Below, piece after piece: positions 1 to 12,264 of a DNA stretch of 64,000 bases. Below the pieces are notes generated by a model. The model was not told where the DNA came from and did no database searches. It saw nothing but the letters and a program-made list of their open reading frames with translations. Both the position numbers and the translations under genes were made by a program. How positions within the stretch are numbered: position 1 is the first letter of the stretch; each line of letters opens with the position of its first letter. Source of the DNA: Bufo bufo. Lineage: Eukaryota; Chordata; Amphibia; Anura; Bufonidae. The stretch covers positions 585,368,471-585,432,470 of the forward strand of contig NC_053390.1 of NCBI RefSeq assembly GCF_905171765.1, read 5' to 3'.

Positions 1-693
1 GCTGGGAAAAAGGGGAAACACAAACAGACTAACGGAAATGGCAGGTGAACTCAGTAGCTCAACCAACCTGCCACAGCCTTGCTGACTGGATCCCTGACAC
101 AGAGAAACCAGAACCATTAGCTGCACAAACCAACATAGGAAAATCCCAACAGACCATCACCCAGACATGACACATACAGGTAAGCATAAACTTAATAAGA
201 CATAAAACCTGAACTTAAACCTATGACCACAGTGGTGGCTCTCACAGAGGAATGGAAAGCACAGGAGGCTGCCTCAGCTAACAAGACTAAAGCAACCTAC
301 TGAGCCCTGCTAGAGAGAGGGTATATATAGGCCAAAGTGGCCACACCCAAAGGTTGGACACACCCAGTGACATCACACACACACTGGGAAGGAAGTTAAC
401 CCTTCCAATGCCACAGAAGGGAAAACACACATACATAAAGGGAAAGTGCACACAATAACATACCACACGGTGCACACAACACACACACCTAACAAAAGGT
501 TGCTAGGTGTGACCGCATGCCAGGGCAGCAAGCTACCTAGCAACGCTCAGGCTGCTCTGCTGCTAAAAACAACACTGGTTGCCCGCGGCAACCACAAGTG
601 AGGTCACAGACAAGCGGCCCTCACCCGTGGTTGAACGCCCATACAAAACCGCAGGCAACCGGTAAAGGAGTCACGGTCATGGGCATGGCCGTG
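1..693 (-). mobile_element. Probable LTR of a retrotransposon (partial)
   Basis: Read on the minus strand the segment begins TGTCACGGCC near 693, with a short internal inverted motif (GTCACGG / CCGTGAC). It has a TATA-like box CCTATATATACC around 318-330, followed by transcribed-looking sequence running off the window start. A TG start and an internal TATA promoter fit an LTR of the Ty3/gypsy kind. No gag-pol coding is visible because the window starts here, so the class is inferred. Only part of the element is present. Confidence 0.4.
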
Positions 694-1294
694 ACATGAA
701 CGCTATAAAAACAAAGCCCAAAAATCTATGGCAAAAAAAAAAAATTTCCCCCCAATTTTATACCCCGAAAAAGTTTTTCAATACAAGATATGGTAAACTA
801 ATTGGTGCCATAAAAAAAAAAAAAAATACAACTTGTTCCTCCAAAAAAAATTTAAATAGACCTGAAAGGGTTAAGAATATGAAATTAGAAAATGTTAAAA
901 AATGTAATTAGTTTAAAACAAATAGCACAAAATATTAAAAGCCGTGTTCTGTATGAACACAGAAGAATCTGTCACAAAACTTTATAAGGAATAAACCCAT
1001 AGCAGAGCATATTGTTCATCTTTGTCGTACATGTCATATTTTCCATACCTTCATGGAATTTACCGTTTCTCACTTAAGAAATTTTCCATTACTCATTAAT
1101 AGAACGAAGCTGTTTCTCAAGCAGCAAATTAGAGTTTCAGAACTAAATAACTGCAGACTCAAGAACGTACGAGTTCAAAAAGGCTCTTGACTCAGATCAC
1201 GTGTTCATGAACTTGGATATGTCAGACTGAACAGAAACTACACTGGACTGAGATTCAGTGATGTCAACACAACTAATCTCTAGCCAAAGTACAG

Positions 1295-1642
1295 TAAGGG
1301 CCCATTCACACGACTGTATGACTGCTGTGATTGTGTTGCGGATTGCAAGTAGTCTGCAAAACACGGGCCTTAGCAGTGTGAACTCTGTGCTGCAGTGCTG
1401 TCCCATTGACTTGAATGGGTCTGCGATCCGCAAGATAAGGAAGAACATAGGACATATCCTATATTTTGTGGTGCAGAGGCACAGACCCGAAAGCCCACGG
1501 AAGCCCTTCTGATCCGTGCCTCTGCACCACAAAAGATAGGACGTGTCCTATCTTTATCCGTATCTTGCGGTTCGCTGACTCATTCAAGTTGAGGTCCGCA
1601 ACACAGGCACGGCAGCCATTTGGTCATGTGAATGGGCCCTAA
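1295..1642. mobile_element. Palindromic MITE
   Basis: The ends TAAGGGCCCATTCACACG and CATGTGAATGGGCCCTAA are inverted copies, and the interior folds back (CCTATATTTTGTGGTGCAGAGG against its complement near 1,520-1,550). No coding capacity. The TAAGGG...CCCTAA ends recur in many elements of this window and suit a PIF/Harbinger-type MITE with a TAA target site, though the superfamily is inferred. Confidence 0.7.
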
Positions 1643-2192
1643 GGCTGGGTTCACACTTTGTGTAGATTTACTAAGACTGGCATTTCCTACACCAGACTTA
1701 ATGTAGTTTATACTGGAGTGAGATGCCTAATTTCTGAAGTTACATAGAAAAAATGCACGTCAAGTGTGTGAAGAAAAGCGCACTTTTTTTTTTAATGCAG
1801 TTTTATGGCTTTTTTGTGGCAAAAAAAAAAAACTACGGAAAATTTATGTGTGGAATAATGCAACAGGAAAATGCGGATATTAAGTGTGCTGACAAAAATG
1901 GGCATGAAGTAACTATGTCTAAGGGTACAGCCACCCCCACCCATGGCAGGCATTGGCTTCAGTTGGTGTGGCTTGCCCATGTGCAGCTAGAAGTGCTCTA
2001 TGGCTGTATCTTCAAGATCCAAATTAAACAGCAAAATGTACAATTATAGCATAAAGGGTTAAAGAGGCTATCCACTTATGACAATCCTGTTCATATATCC
2101 TAAAAGGGCATATGGGTGTCATCTCAGCCAGAGAGGCAAGAAAGACAGTGCCCTGCCCTGAATGACATGGTATGACCATGTACTACATGGAT

Positions 2193-2531
2193 GTTTAGGC
2201 CGGCTTCACACATGACTGATTAGCTGCGAATCTGCCCTTACAGATCTTCGTGTGGCATATCCACAGTCTTGTACAGTACCAGCAAAGTGGATGAGAATCT
2301 CTGAATTGTCATCCATGATTTTTTGTTAAAAAAAAATAAAATGCAGCGGAAAATGTGCGGCATTGTAGATTTAAAATCTACAGCATCTCAATTTATACTG
2401 TGGATCTCTCCTGCAGATTTCACCCTTTGCAATGGAGAGCGTGAAATCTGCTGGGTTTCCCACAGAAAAAACCACATACTGTATATATGCATTTTTTTGT
2501 GGTTTCTGCAGCGGAAATGCAGCAAAAACCG
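2193..2531. mobile_element. Truncated MITE next to Tc1 copy A
   Basis: Starts with TTAGGCCGGCTTCACACATG and contains the typical foldback stretches (GCAGCGGAAAATG near 2,342 and GCAGCGGAAATGCAGC near 2,508). The matching right terminus is absent. The sequence passes directly into Tc1 copy A at 2,532, where the Tc1 also lacks its own left end. A deletion across the junction explains both losses. Confidence 0.5.
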
Positions 2532-3953
2532 CTGTGAAATCAAACTGTCCACTTAGGAAGCAACACTGAGTGACAATCAATTTCACATGCTGTTGTGCAA
2601 ATGGGATAGACAACAGGTGGAAATTATAGGCAATTAGCAAGACACCCCCAATAAAGGAGTGGTTCTGCAGGTGGTGACCACAGACCACTTCTCAGTTCCT
2701 ATGCTTCCTGGCTGATGTTTTGGTCACTTTTGAATGCTGGCGGTGCTTTCACTCTAGTGGTAGCATGAGACGGAGTCTACAACCCACACAAGTGGCTCAG
2801 GTAGTGCAGCTTATCCAGGATGGCACATCAATGCGAGCTGTGGCAAGAAGGTTTGCTGTGTCTGTCAGCGTAGTGTCCAGAGCATGGAGGCGCTACCAGG
2901 AGACAGGCCAGTACATCAGGAGACGTGGAGGAGGCCGTAGGAGGGCAACAACCCAGCAGCAGGACCGCTACCTCCGCCTTTGTGCAAAGAGGAACAGGAG
3001 GAGCAATGCCAGAGCCCTGCAAAATGACCTCCAGCAGGCCACAAATGTGCATGTGTCTGCTCAAACAGTCAGAAACAGACTCCATGAGGGTGATATGAGG
3101 GCCCGACGTCCACAGGTGGGGTTGTATTTACTGGCGCCCTGTGCTCTTCACAGATGAAAGCAGGTTCACACTGAGCACATGTGACAGACGTGACAGAGTC
3201 TGGAGACGCCATGGAGAACGTTCTGCTGCCTGCAACATCCTCCAGCATGACCGGTTTGGCATTTGGTCAGTAATGGTGTGGGGTGGCATTTCTTTGGAGG
3301 GCCGCACAGCCCTCCATGTGCTCGCCAGAGGTAGCCTGACTGCCATTAGGTACCGAGATGAGATCCTCAGACCCCTTGTGAGACCATATGCTGGTGCGGT
3401 TGGCCCTGGGTTCCTTCTAATGCAAGACAATGCTAGACCTCATGTGGCTGGAGTATGTCAGCAGTTCCTGCAAGACGAAGGCATTGATGCTATGGACTGG
3501 CCCGCCCGTTCCCCAGACCTGAATCCAATTGAGCACATCTGGGACATCATGTCTCACTCTATCCACCAACGTCACGTTGCACCACAGACTGTCCAGGAGT
3601 TGGCAGATGCTTTAGTCCAGGTCTGGGAGGAGATCCCTCAGGAGACCGTCCGCCACCTCATCAGGAGCATGCACAGGCGTTGTAGGGAGGTCATACAGGC
3701 ACGTGGAGGCCACACACACTACTGAGCCTCATTTTGACTTGTTTTAAGGACATTACATCAAAGTTGGTTCAGCCTGTAGTGAGTTTTTCCACTTTAATTT
3801 TGAGTGTGACTCCAAATCCAGACCTCCATGGGTTGAAAAATTTGATTTCCATTTTTTAATTTTTGTGTGATTTTGTTGTCAGCACATTCAACTATGTAAA
3901 GAACAAAGTATTTCAAAAGAATATTTAATTTTATTTTATTTTTTTGAGCAGTG
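2532..3953 (+). mobile_element. Tc1-like DNA transposon, copy A, left end deleted
   Basis: Closely similar along its length to the complete element at 6,858-8,432. The right terminus TTTTTTGAGCAGTG followed by TA is intact at 3,953. About 64 bp of the left terminal repeat are missing. Relative to copy B there is a net 65-bp deletion near 3,120-3,131, a 9-bp insertion (repeating GTGACAGAC) near 3,181-3,195, and a deletion of roughly 33 bp in the right end before 3,940. It cannot be mobilised as it stands, lacking one terminus. Confidence 0.9.
2720..3725 (+). pseudogene. Tc1-like transposase, frameshifted (copy A)
   Basis: Degenerate DD34E transposase, the enzyme that cuts and pastes the element at TA sites. 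The first reading frame (2,720-3,157) gives the N-terminal paired-type DNA-binding domain ([40 protein letters not shown], then an Arg-rich RRRGGGRRR linker). The second frame (from about 3,141 to the stop at 3,725) gives the catalytic domain with [17 protein letters not shown] and [11 protein letters not shown]; the second D and the E are separated by 34 residues. The break is the 65-bp deletion near 3,125 found by comparison with copy B, which changes the frame. All three catalytic acidic residues are present, but the protein cannot be made intact. Confidence 0.9.
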
Positions 3954-4250
3954 TATATATAAAAAAAATGCCAATGGTTCCCGGGTCTCCGCTGTTCTTG
4001 GCAGGAAATAAGTATGAATACCGCCCAGCCTATCATTGGCTACAGTGATAGCCTGACATTCCCAGCCATTTCCTGCCGTGTCAAGATCTCTGCAGGAAGT
4101 ACAGCACAACGTTTGTATCCAACTGCAACCTTTCTTTAGCTGTAATACCCCTATAATATTTGATAACCTGGTGCCCTTTTACTCTCCCCATAAGATTACA
4201 AAGCAGAAAAAAGTTCTTAAAAAGCCATTCTGCTAAACTTGTAGTCACTA

Positions 4251-4435
4251 TAAGGGGACATTAACACATTAGGTTTTACAGCCGAATTTTGGCTGAGACA
4301 GCCGCTCTGAAATTCACTGAAAACCCGCCAGCAACCCCATTCCTTCTGCCTCCCATACATCTTTTCAGTGGAATTTCAGCATGGCTGTCTGAGCCAAAGT
4401 TCCTCTGTAAAAAGCGTCAAGTGAATGTGCCCTAA
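4251..4435. mobile_element. Short palindromic MITE
   Basis: The ends TAAGGGGACATTAACAC and GTGAATGTGCCCTAA are diverged inverted repeats, and the interior (GGCTGAGACAGCC / GGCTGTCTGAGCC) pairs across the centre. About 185 bp, no coding. Confidence 0.55.
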
Positions 4436-6857
4436 TACTACTAGGATATTACAAAATCGAACCTTTCCACTCCTCCTTACATTCCATATTAAGACAATAG
4501 GCAGTACATTGACTATCACTATTGTTATTCAGCACTGAGGTCTTCGGTTTGAATCAGATCAAGAGTGACAGGAGGTTTCTTCTAGGTACTTGGATTTCCT
4601 CCCTAAAACATGCTGAGGGCTTAATTTCATAGCTAGTTTTCTTATTGTGAATGTCTGAGATATGGGGATGAATATGTAGAGCCCTTTTGAAGACAGGAAC
4701 TTTATAAGCAATGGGAAAAACATCAGGAGAAACAGGAAACCATTTACCTCAGATGTAAATGTCTAATAGACTCTTACAAAGTGGTTCTCCTTGGATAACA
4801 AATGACTACATAATGCTTTATCTATACTATGGATGAGCAAGGCAACCTCACCATTAGGTCATCGTGTCTTAGGTCTTTATTTGGCTTTGCACAAAGATGC
4901 ATTGCTCATTGTAACAGTCCTTTACCGGTTGAGAGATTAAGTTTATACTGGAAGTTCTCCAGTAGATCATTTACCAAACTGAAAATGACCTCAGTCAACG
5001 TGCTTATTTCACCCCATTGTTTCTATACAGCAATGGAAATGACAGAACCTGCTAGAGGGAAGATATCGCTATAGATTTACTGGTGGTGATGGCACTCAAT
5101 GTGACTATGCAGAATAGCTTAAATAAATCACCAGGCAGTGTAACTGGGGGGTGTCTTAATATCTTTACTTCACACATTGCATGAATCAAGAATTGCATTA
5201 AACAGTTTGCCAATATGTTTGCATGCTGTCAGTGGAAAGAGAAAAAGCCAAGCACTTGACTCCATGCCAATATTCTGAAAGGTTCTGGGGAATGGAATTT
5301 CAAACTACTAGCATTCAAAGAACATCTGCAAAGAATCAATGAGCTCTTTAAGAATACTCACAGGAAACATTTAAGTCGAAGAAAAAACTGATCTTGTGTT
5401 TGCATTAGAAGATTTCTGCAGGTTTCAAAGTACATTTAAATATGCTCATCCTTCCGTTTCCGCAACACAAATCAGAACAGATCCTAGCATGGACTCTAAT
5501 GCAAAAGCTGCATGTTGGCCACAACTGTCTGACCACTGAAGGCTAGGCCTCCCAACTCAATCACAATGTACTGTATGGTGTTCCCCTTTACATCGACAAT
5601 GTGGAACATCTCTGGGCTGATAGCTACATGTGTGAAGGGCAATCTCCGGACCGGATATTCATGAGTTTAGGTATGAAAACAGATTAAGCCTGTTTTTCTT
5701 TGTACCAGTTTTGATAAATCTCACCCTATGTGCAAACCCATATCTACTACTAGTCTGGTTATCGAGATTCTCGCCTTTCTCAGGTACTGTACATAAAAGG
5801 GACGCTGATAAAATATTCAATAAATCCCAAACGATATTTAGTCCAGTATCAAAAGAGAAGCTGAAATGTAGAAAAAATGCAAATGTGAACTGTCATTGAA
5901 ATTTTTTTTTTCTGGATTAGTAGAATCCAGAGATGAAGAATTATCAGCTCACTGAGATATCAGTTTACAGCTACTGTCTATTGGACTCTATGGAGGCAGA
6001 GGAGCTACTGGCTTTACTATATCTTCCCAGTGCTGGACTCACAGATTCACTGCTCAGTACTGCTGTATAATATCCTTCATTCTACTGCACTTGAGGGTGT
6101 GCTAAAGACATAGGAAAGCAGGATCTTCTGTACATGTTCAGTGTATTGGAGACAGCATAGCAGCTAGTCTCCATCCACTTGTATAGTGTCAGACTGTGCA
6201 GGAGAACACACCTACTGGTAACACACAGTTACAATTTACTAAAGTCCTAGTAGGAATAATAAGGGAACTGCAAAACAAAGTAATATGAAACTGCCCCAGT
6301 ATCAATTTTTCATGGGGAGTAGTTACTAAAGCAGGCATGTGAGGAAAACCAACATGTCCTCTTTAACCGACATGTCCTCTAACTGCATTCACCCCAGGGT
6401 TTGCCAAAACATAAAATAACTGCTGCTCCATGCTGGACTTTGTTTGCCTGGCTGAGCACTGGCCTCAGTTGGGCAACAGTGAGGCCATTGATTGGCTGCA
6501 GTGTCATGTTTTGTCGTCATGATGTCTTTGCTGCACCCATGTATAGAAAGGCCTGTGGGGAGAGACAGAACAGTAGTACTCAAACAGGTCATTCATAGCT
6601 AATCTAATAGCTGCCTTTATTATTTTACGGTTTATCCCAAAATTGCCCATTTTTTTGTTGAAAGGGGTCTGACAACCTCTTTAATAAGGGGTGTTAAAAT
6701 GGATGGTCACATCCATGGATAGATGGTGTGGTGGGTAGATTTGTTTTACCACTTCTGAACTCCCCTTTTAAAAGAATGTATCACCTATGTAATGTTTACA
6801 AATTAAAACCAGATTTTTTTTTACATTTTCTGTATATGAGGGCTGCCATCACATATA
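4436..6857. other. Intergenic sequence, no gene seen
   Basis: AT-rich sequence downstream of PPA2 with only short chance reading frames (longest about 80 codons) and no recognisable domain. A degraded T2-like end (AAAGGGGTCTGACAACC) lies near 6,661-6,680. Nothing else is supportable. Confidence 0.6.
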
Positions 6858-8432
6858 CACTGCTCATAAAAATAAAGGGAACACTTAAACAACACAATGT
6901 AACTCCAAGTCAATCACACTTCTGTGAAATCAAACTGTCCACTTAGGAAGCAACACTGAGTGACAATCAATTTCACATGCTGTTGTGCAAATGGGATAGA
7001 CAACAGGTGGAAATTATAGGCAATTAGCAAGACACCCCCAATAAAGGAGTGGTTCTGCAGGTGGTGACCACAGACCACTTCTCAGTTCCTATGCTTCCTG
7101 GCTGATGTTTTGGTCACTTTTGAATGCTGGCAGTGCTTTCACTCTAGTGGTAGCATGAGACGGAGTCTACAACCCACACAAGTGGCTCAGGTAGTGCAGC
7201 TTATCCAGGATGGCACATCAATGCGAGCTGTGGCAAGAAGGTTTGCTCTGTCTGTCAGCGTAGTGTCCAGAGCATGGAGGCGCTACCAGGAGACAGGCCA
7301 GTACATCAGGAGACGTGGAGGAGGCCGTAGGAGGGCAACAACCCAGTAGCAGGACCGCTACCTCTGCCTTTGTGCAAGGAGGAACAGGAGAAGCTCTGCC
7401 AGACCCCTTCAAAATGACCTCCAGCAGGCCACAAATGTGCATGTGTCTGCTCAAACGGTCAGAAACAGACTCCATGAGGGTGATATGAGGGCCCGACGTC
7501 CACAGGTGGGGGTTGTGCTTACAGCCCAACACCGTGCAGGACTTTTGGCATTTGCCAGAGAACACCAAGATTGGCAAATTCGCCACTGGCGCCCTGTGCT
7601 CTTCACAGATAAAAGCAGGTTCACACTGAGCACATGTGACAGAGTCTGGAGACGCCGTGGAGAACGTTCTGCTGCCTGCAACATCCTCCAGCATGACCAG
7701 TTTGGCATTGGGTCAGTAATGGTGTGGGGTGGCATTTCTTTGGAGGGCCGCACAGCCCTCCATGTGCTCGCCAGAGGTAGCCTGACTGCCATTAGGTACC
7801 GAGATGAGATCCTCAGACCCCTTGTGAGACCATATGCTGGTGCGGTTGGCCCTGGGTTCCTCCTAATGCAAGACAATGCTAGACCTCATGTGGCTGGAGT
7901 GTGTCAGCAGTTCCTGCAAGACGAAGGCATTGATGCTATGGACTGGCCCGCCCGTTCCCCAGACTTGAATCCAATTGAGCGCATCTGGGACATCATGTCT
8001 CGCTCTATCCACCAAAGTCACGTTGCACCACAGACTGTCCAGGAGTTGGCAGATGCTTTAGTCCAGGTCTGGGAGGAGATCCCTCAGGAGACCGTCCGCC
8101 ACCTCATCAGGAGCATGCACAGGCGTTGTAGGGAGGTCATACAGGCACGTGGAGGCCACACACACAAGACTGAGCCTCATTTTGACTTGTTTTAAGGACA
8201 TTACATCAAAGTTGGATCAGCCTGTAGTGTGTTTTTCCACTTTAATTTTGAGTGTGACTCCAAATCCAGACCTCCATGGGTTGAAAAATTTGATTTCCAT
8301 TTTTTTATTTTTGTATGATTTTGTTGTCAGCACATTCAACTATGTAAAGAACAAAGTATTTCAGAAGAATATTTAATTAACTCAGATCTAGGATGTGTTA
8401 TTTTTGTGCTCCCTTTATTTTTTTGAGCAGTG
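6858..8432 (+). mobile_element. Tc1-like DNA transposon, copy B, both ends present
   Basis: Flanked by TA on both sides (6,856-6,857 and 8,433-8,434). The left end CACTGCTCATAAAAATAAAG and the right end, whose complement is CACTGCTCAAAAAAATAAAG, are terminal inverted repeats. The element is 1,575 bp, the usual size for Tc1-like transposons, with one transposase frame on the plus strand. Both termini are intact, so it could in principle be moved by a transposase supplied in trans. It is the reference for reading the deletions in copy A. Confidence 0.93.
7110..8195 (+). pseudogene. Tc1-like DD34E transposase with one premature stop (copy B)
   Basis: One continuous frame from 7,110 (a more likely start is the ATG at 7,155, MRRSLQPTQ) to TAA at 8,195, interrupted only by TAG at 7,347-7,349, where copy A has CAG. 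Upstream of the stop lies the paired-like helix-turn-helix region and RRRGGGRRR linker; downstream are the second DNA-binding half ([19 protein letters not shown]), TDKSRFTLS with the first catalytic Asp, [19 protein letters not shown] with the second Asp, and [11 protein letters not shown] with the Glu 34 residues later. About 345-360 codons, normal for the family. The Asp-Lys in TDKSRF replaces the usual Asp-Glu of copy A. A single C-to-T change accounts for the inactivation. Confidence 0.92.
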
Positions 8433-8779
8433 TATTTCAAGATATGTTTGCAGCAGCCACATGGACTAAGGGCCACAATGCACAGGATAAAACTTACTGA
8501 CTTCCATGAGAGCATTTTCTAGGCATGCTCCGTGTCTTGCACAGAGGTCATTGTAAAGGGATAATGGTGGATCCAGCAATATCTACATGGTGTTCTCTGT
8601 CACTGAAACCATACCTGTGGTTATGAGAGGACTGCTAAAAGTGATCACTTCATAATAAGTCTATAATTTGGTTTAGTGTGAAAATTGCAAGATTTTAGGA
8701 TTTTGTTTAAATATAGCGACAAGAAAATGAAAAATATCACAAATTTTAAAAATAAAACTTCATTTAAATATGTAATTAT

Positions 8780-8924
8780 TTAGGGTACATTCATGTGACC
8801 GTATTTATGAACCCATTCATTTCAATAGGGCAACAAAAGATGTGGACAGCACACTGTACTTCTGTTCCACGGGCCAGCAAAAAAGATAGAGCATGTCCTA
8901 TTCTTGTCAGAGGGGCTCGCCCCC
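8780..8924. mobile_element. Left part of a MITE interrupted by a T2-type MITE
   Basis: TTAGGGTACATTCATGTGACC followed by AACCCATTCATTTCAATAGG and a GATGTGGACAGCACAC stretch, the same internal wording as the MITEs at 25,254-25,552 and 40,483-40,767. No right end is seen before the TTAA at 8,925, so the T2-type element probably landed in it. Confidence 0.45.
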
Positions 8925-9276
8925 TTAAAGGGAGCCTGTCACCGGGATTTTGTGTATAGAGCTGAGGACATGGGTGGCTAGATGGCCGCTAGCACATCCG
9001 AAGTACCCAGTTACCATAGCTCTGTGTGCTTTTATTGTGTCAAAAAACTGATTTGAATCATATGCAAATTACCCTGAGATAAGTCCTGTCCCTGACTCAT
9101 CTTACATACAGGACTCATCTCAGGTTAATTTGCATATGTATCAAATCGTTTTCTTTTACACAATAAAAGCACACAGAGCTATGGGGACTGGGTATTGCGG
9201 ATGTGCTAGCGGCCATCTAGCAACCCATGTCCTCAGCTCTATACACAAAATCATCCCGGTGACAGGTTCCCTTTAA
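8925..9276. mobile_element. T2/Kolobok-type MITE
   Basis: TTAA at both borders. The termini TTAAAGGGAGCCTGTCACC and GGTGACAGGTTCCCTTTAA are inverted repeats, and the arms remain complementary to the middle (GTGTATAGAGCTGAGGACATG against its complement). The TTAAAGGRR terminus is that described for T2 MITEs of Xenopus. No coding. Confidence 0.8.
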
Positions 9277-10325
9277 CAGTGGCCTTTACAGCAATCTGCC
9301 CCTTAACACTGACCTCCCTGTCTTCCGTCTGGTGCAGGGCTTGGATGGACACAAGGATGTCCTTTTCAACAGCTCACTCTCAGACAGCAGCACTGTGCTG
9401 TCTGTGTGAGCTGCGGGAAGAAAGTCACCATCCCTCCAAACTCTGCAGCTGACAGAAGTTGATTATTTACTTCATTTTTGCAATCCCTGTCGGCTGAGTG
9501 GGAAGAGGTGTGGCCTATCAAGATCGGGTGTGACTTAGCAGGACCTAGAAGTTTATTTTTAACTTCATTTTTTCAATCCCTGTCAGCTGAGTGGGCGTGG
9601 CCTTTTGAACTCACTCTAAGACATCAGCACTGTGCAGTCTGAGGGGGCGTGTCTGGGCTCCTTCCTGCAAGAGTGACTCCCCTCTGGGCACCTTACTGGC
9701 TCATTTGCATACCAAATAAACTGGATTTTCAGAGGATAAAAACATCTATTGCTGGAACAAAGGCACATCTTGAAATAAGGTACTAAGTGCTATTAGGCCA
9801 TAACTTTACTTCAATAGAAATTATCCTGTGACAGATTTCCTTTAAAGCTCTCCTACAGCAGTGAAGATAAATGGCTGGCTTGTTATGGAAACCTGTAGTA
9901 AAACTGTATGTGGAGGCTAGAGGACCTGCGAGCTTCTATTGGCTGATAAGGGTCACGTGACCAAGCTTCTATTGGCTAATGCATTTTTTTGGACTCTCAC
10001 AGGAACGGTATGTCCCAGAGAGCTGAGACCTGGTCTAAAACCTTCCCGGACACCTGGTGTACCTGTGTGCCAAATTTCATGATTGTAAATGCGACGGTGC
10101 GTATTCCTTTAGCGGACATACACACACACACCGCTTTATATATTAGATCTGCAGGAGTGATAATATATTGCATATACAGAACATGTATCCAGATACACAT
10201 CCTGTTTTTTGTCCTGCATTTAACATAGTTTAGAAGAAGAAAAAATAAGTAAATATACAAAATCATAGTACACCTTGCTTTTCCATCCTACACAGTCTAT
10301 AGTGAAAAGGCATCCATTTAACTTA
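9277..10325. other. Non-coding stretch with an imperfect direct duplication
   Basis: Two related blocks share CTCACTCT(C/A)AGACA(G/T)CAGCACTGTGC and ACTTCATTTTTnCAATCCCTGTC (about 9,377-9,495 and 9,556-9,640, order partly rearranged). A lone T2-type right end (TGACAGATTTCCTTTAA) sits near 9,829-9,845. A short CA run lies at 10,121-10,132, preceded by a repeat-like segment with CTTCTATTGGCT twice (9,931 and 9,966). No gene recognised. Confidence 0.45.
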
Positions 10326-11973
10326 GTCAGGTCCATAAGTATTGGGACATCAACACAATTCTAAAATTTTTGGCTCTATACACCACCACAATGGATTTGA
10401 AATGAAACGAACAAGATGTGCTTTAACTGCAGACTATCGGCTTTAATTTGAGGGTATTTACATCCAAATCAGGTGAACGGTGTAGGAATTACAGCAGTTT
10501 GCATATGTGCCTCCCACTTGTTAAGGGACCAAAAGTAATGGGACAGAATAATCATAAATCAAACTTTCACTTTTTAATACTTGGTTGCAAATCATTTGCA
10601 GTCAATTACAGCCTGAAGTCTGGAACGCATAGACCTCACCAGACGCTGGGTTTCATCCCTGGTGATGCTCTGCCAGGCCTCTACTGCAACTGTCTTCAGT
10701 TCCTGCTTGTTCTTAGGGCATTTTCCCTTCAGTTTTGTCGTCAGCAAGTGAAATGCATGCTCAATCGGATTCAGGTCAGGTGATTGACTTGGCCATTGCA
10801 TAACATTCCACTTCTTTCCCTTAAAAAACTCTTTGGTTGCTTTTGCAGTATGCTTTGGGTCATTGTCCATCTGCACTGTGAAGAGCCCGTCCAATGCGTT
10901 CTGAAGCATTTGGCTGAATATGAGCAGATAATATTGCCCAAAACACTTCAGAATTCATCCTGCTGCTTTTGTCAGCAGTCACATCATCAATAAATATAAA
11001 AGAGAACCAGTTCCATTGGCAGCCATACATGCCCACGCCATGACACTACCACCACCAAGCTTCACTGATGAGGTGGTATGCTTCGGATTATGAGCAGTTC
11101 CTTTCCTTCTCCATACTCTTCTCTTCCCATCACTCTGGTACAAGTTGATCTTGGTCTCATCTGTCCATAGGATGATGTTCCAGAACTGTGAAGGCTTTTT
11201 TAGATGTCGTTTGGCAAACTCTAATCTGGCTTTCCTGTTTGAGGCTCACCAATGGTTTACATCTTGTGGTGAACCCTCTGTATTCACTCTGGTGAAGCCT
11301 TCTCTTGATTGTTGACTTTGACACACATACACCTACCTCCTGGAGAGTGTTCTTGATCTGGCCAACTGTTGTGAAGGGCGTTTTCTTCACCAGGGAAAGA
11401 ATTCTTCGGTCATCCACCACAGTTGTTTTACCATGGTCTTCGGGGTCTTTTGGTGTTGCTGAGCTCACCGATGCGTTCCTTCTTTTTAAGAATGTTCCAA
11501 ACAGTTGTTTTGGCCACGGCTAATGTTTTTGCTATCTCTGATGGGTTTGTTTTGTTTCTTCAGCCTAATGATGGCTTGCTTCACTGATAGTGACAGCTCT
11601 TTGGATCTCCTCTTCAGAGTTGACAGCAACAGATTCCAAATGCAAATAGCACACTTGAAATGAACTCTGGAACTTTTATCTCCTCATTGTAATTGGGATA
11701 GATAATGAGGGAATAAAACACACCTGGCCATGGAACAGCTGAGAAGCCAATTGTCCCATTACTTTTGGTCCCTTAACAAGTGGGAGGCACATATGCAAAC
11801 TGCTGTAATTCCTACACCGTTCACCTGATTTGGATGCAAATACCCTCAAATTAAAGCCGACAGTCTGCAGTTAAAGCACATCTTGTTCGTTTCATTTCAA
11901 ATCCATTGTGGTGGTGTATAGAGCCAAAAATGTTAGAATAGTGTCGATGTCCCAATATTTATGGACCTGACTG
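10326..11973 (-). mobile_element. Old Tc1-like transposon with long inverted repeats
   Basis: Flanked by TA. The termini GTCAGGTCCATAAGTATTGG and CCAATATTTATGGACCTGAC are inverted repeats, and the similarity extends about 200 bp inward on each side (for example TTAACAAGTGGGAGGCACAT at 11,774 against its complement at 10,506). Length about 1.65 kb. The coding strand is minus and degraded. Long inverted repeats fit the Tc1 subgroup of IR-DR elements. Confidence 0.9.
10592..11640 (-). pseudogene. Decayed Tc1-like transposase
   Basis: Fragments in different frames on the minus strand. 11,468-11,157 carries the second DNA-binding half (VKKTPFTTVGQIKNTLQEVG, SKSTIKRRLHQSEYRG). 10,909-10,592 carries the C-terminal catalytic part ([43 protein letters not shown]) with Asp and Glu 34 residues apart. 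Upstream, 11,640-11,470 in another frame resembles the first helix-turn-helix. Stops and frameshifts separate the blocks, so it is inactive. It is clearly a different family from copies A and B. Confidence 0.85.
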
Positions 11974-12264
11974 TATATGTTTTTTGTATACATTGAATGT
12001 AAGATAAAAAAAAACGCGATATGAGCTTAAGATGGTCAGTAAATTGGAGAGTGCACATACCAACCAAGAAGATTGCCCAGTTACTGGAAACTGCTCTTCT
12101 AAAGTCTATGACTGACCTATGACCAGGTTTTCCCTCCTATAGTACAAGTCATGTTTTTTTTTTTTGTAAAACAAAGTTGCACAAGCATAAAGTACATACA
12201 AAGTACGAGCTCAGCAAAAAGATTCCACATTTCAAAATTCTAAAGATACCAAGGAAATGACTCG

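Noticed and set aside
9989..10266. Overlapping frames of about 80-90 codons on both strands
   Set aside because: No domain, repeat-like context with a CA run, and no splice or promoter evidence.
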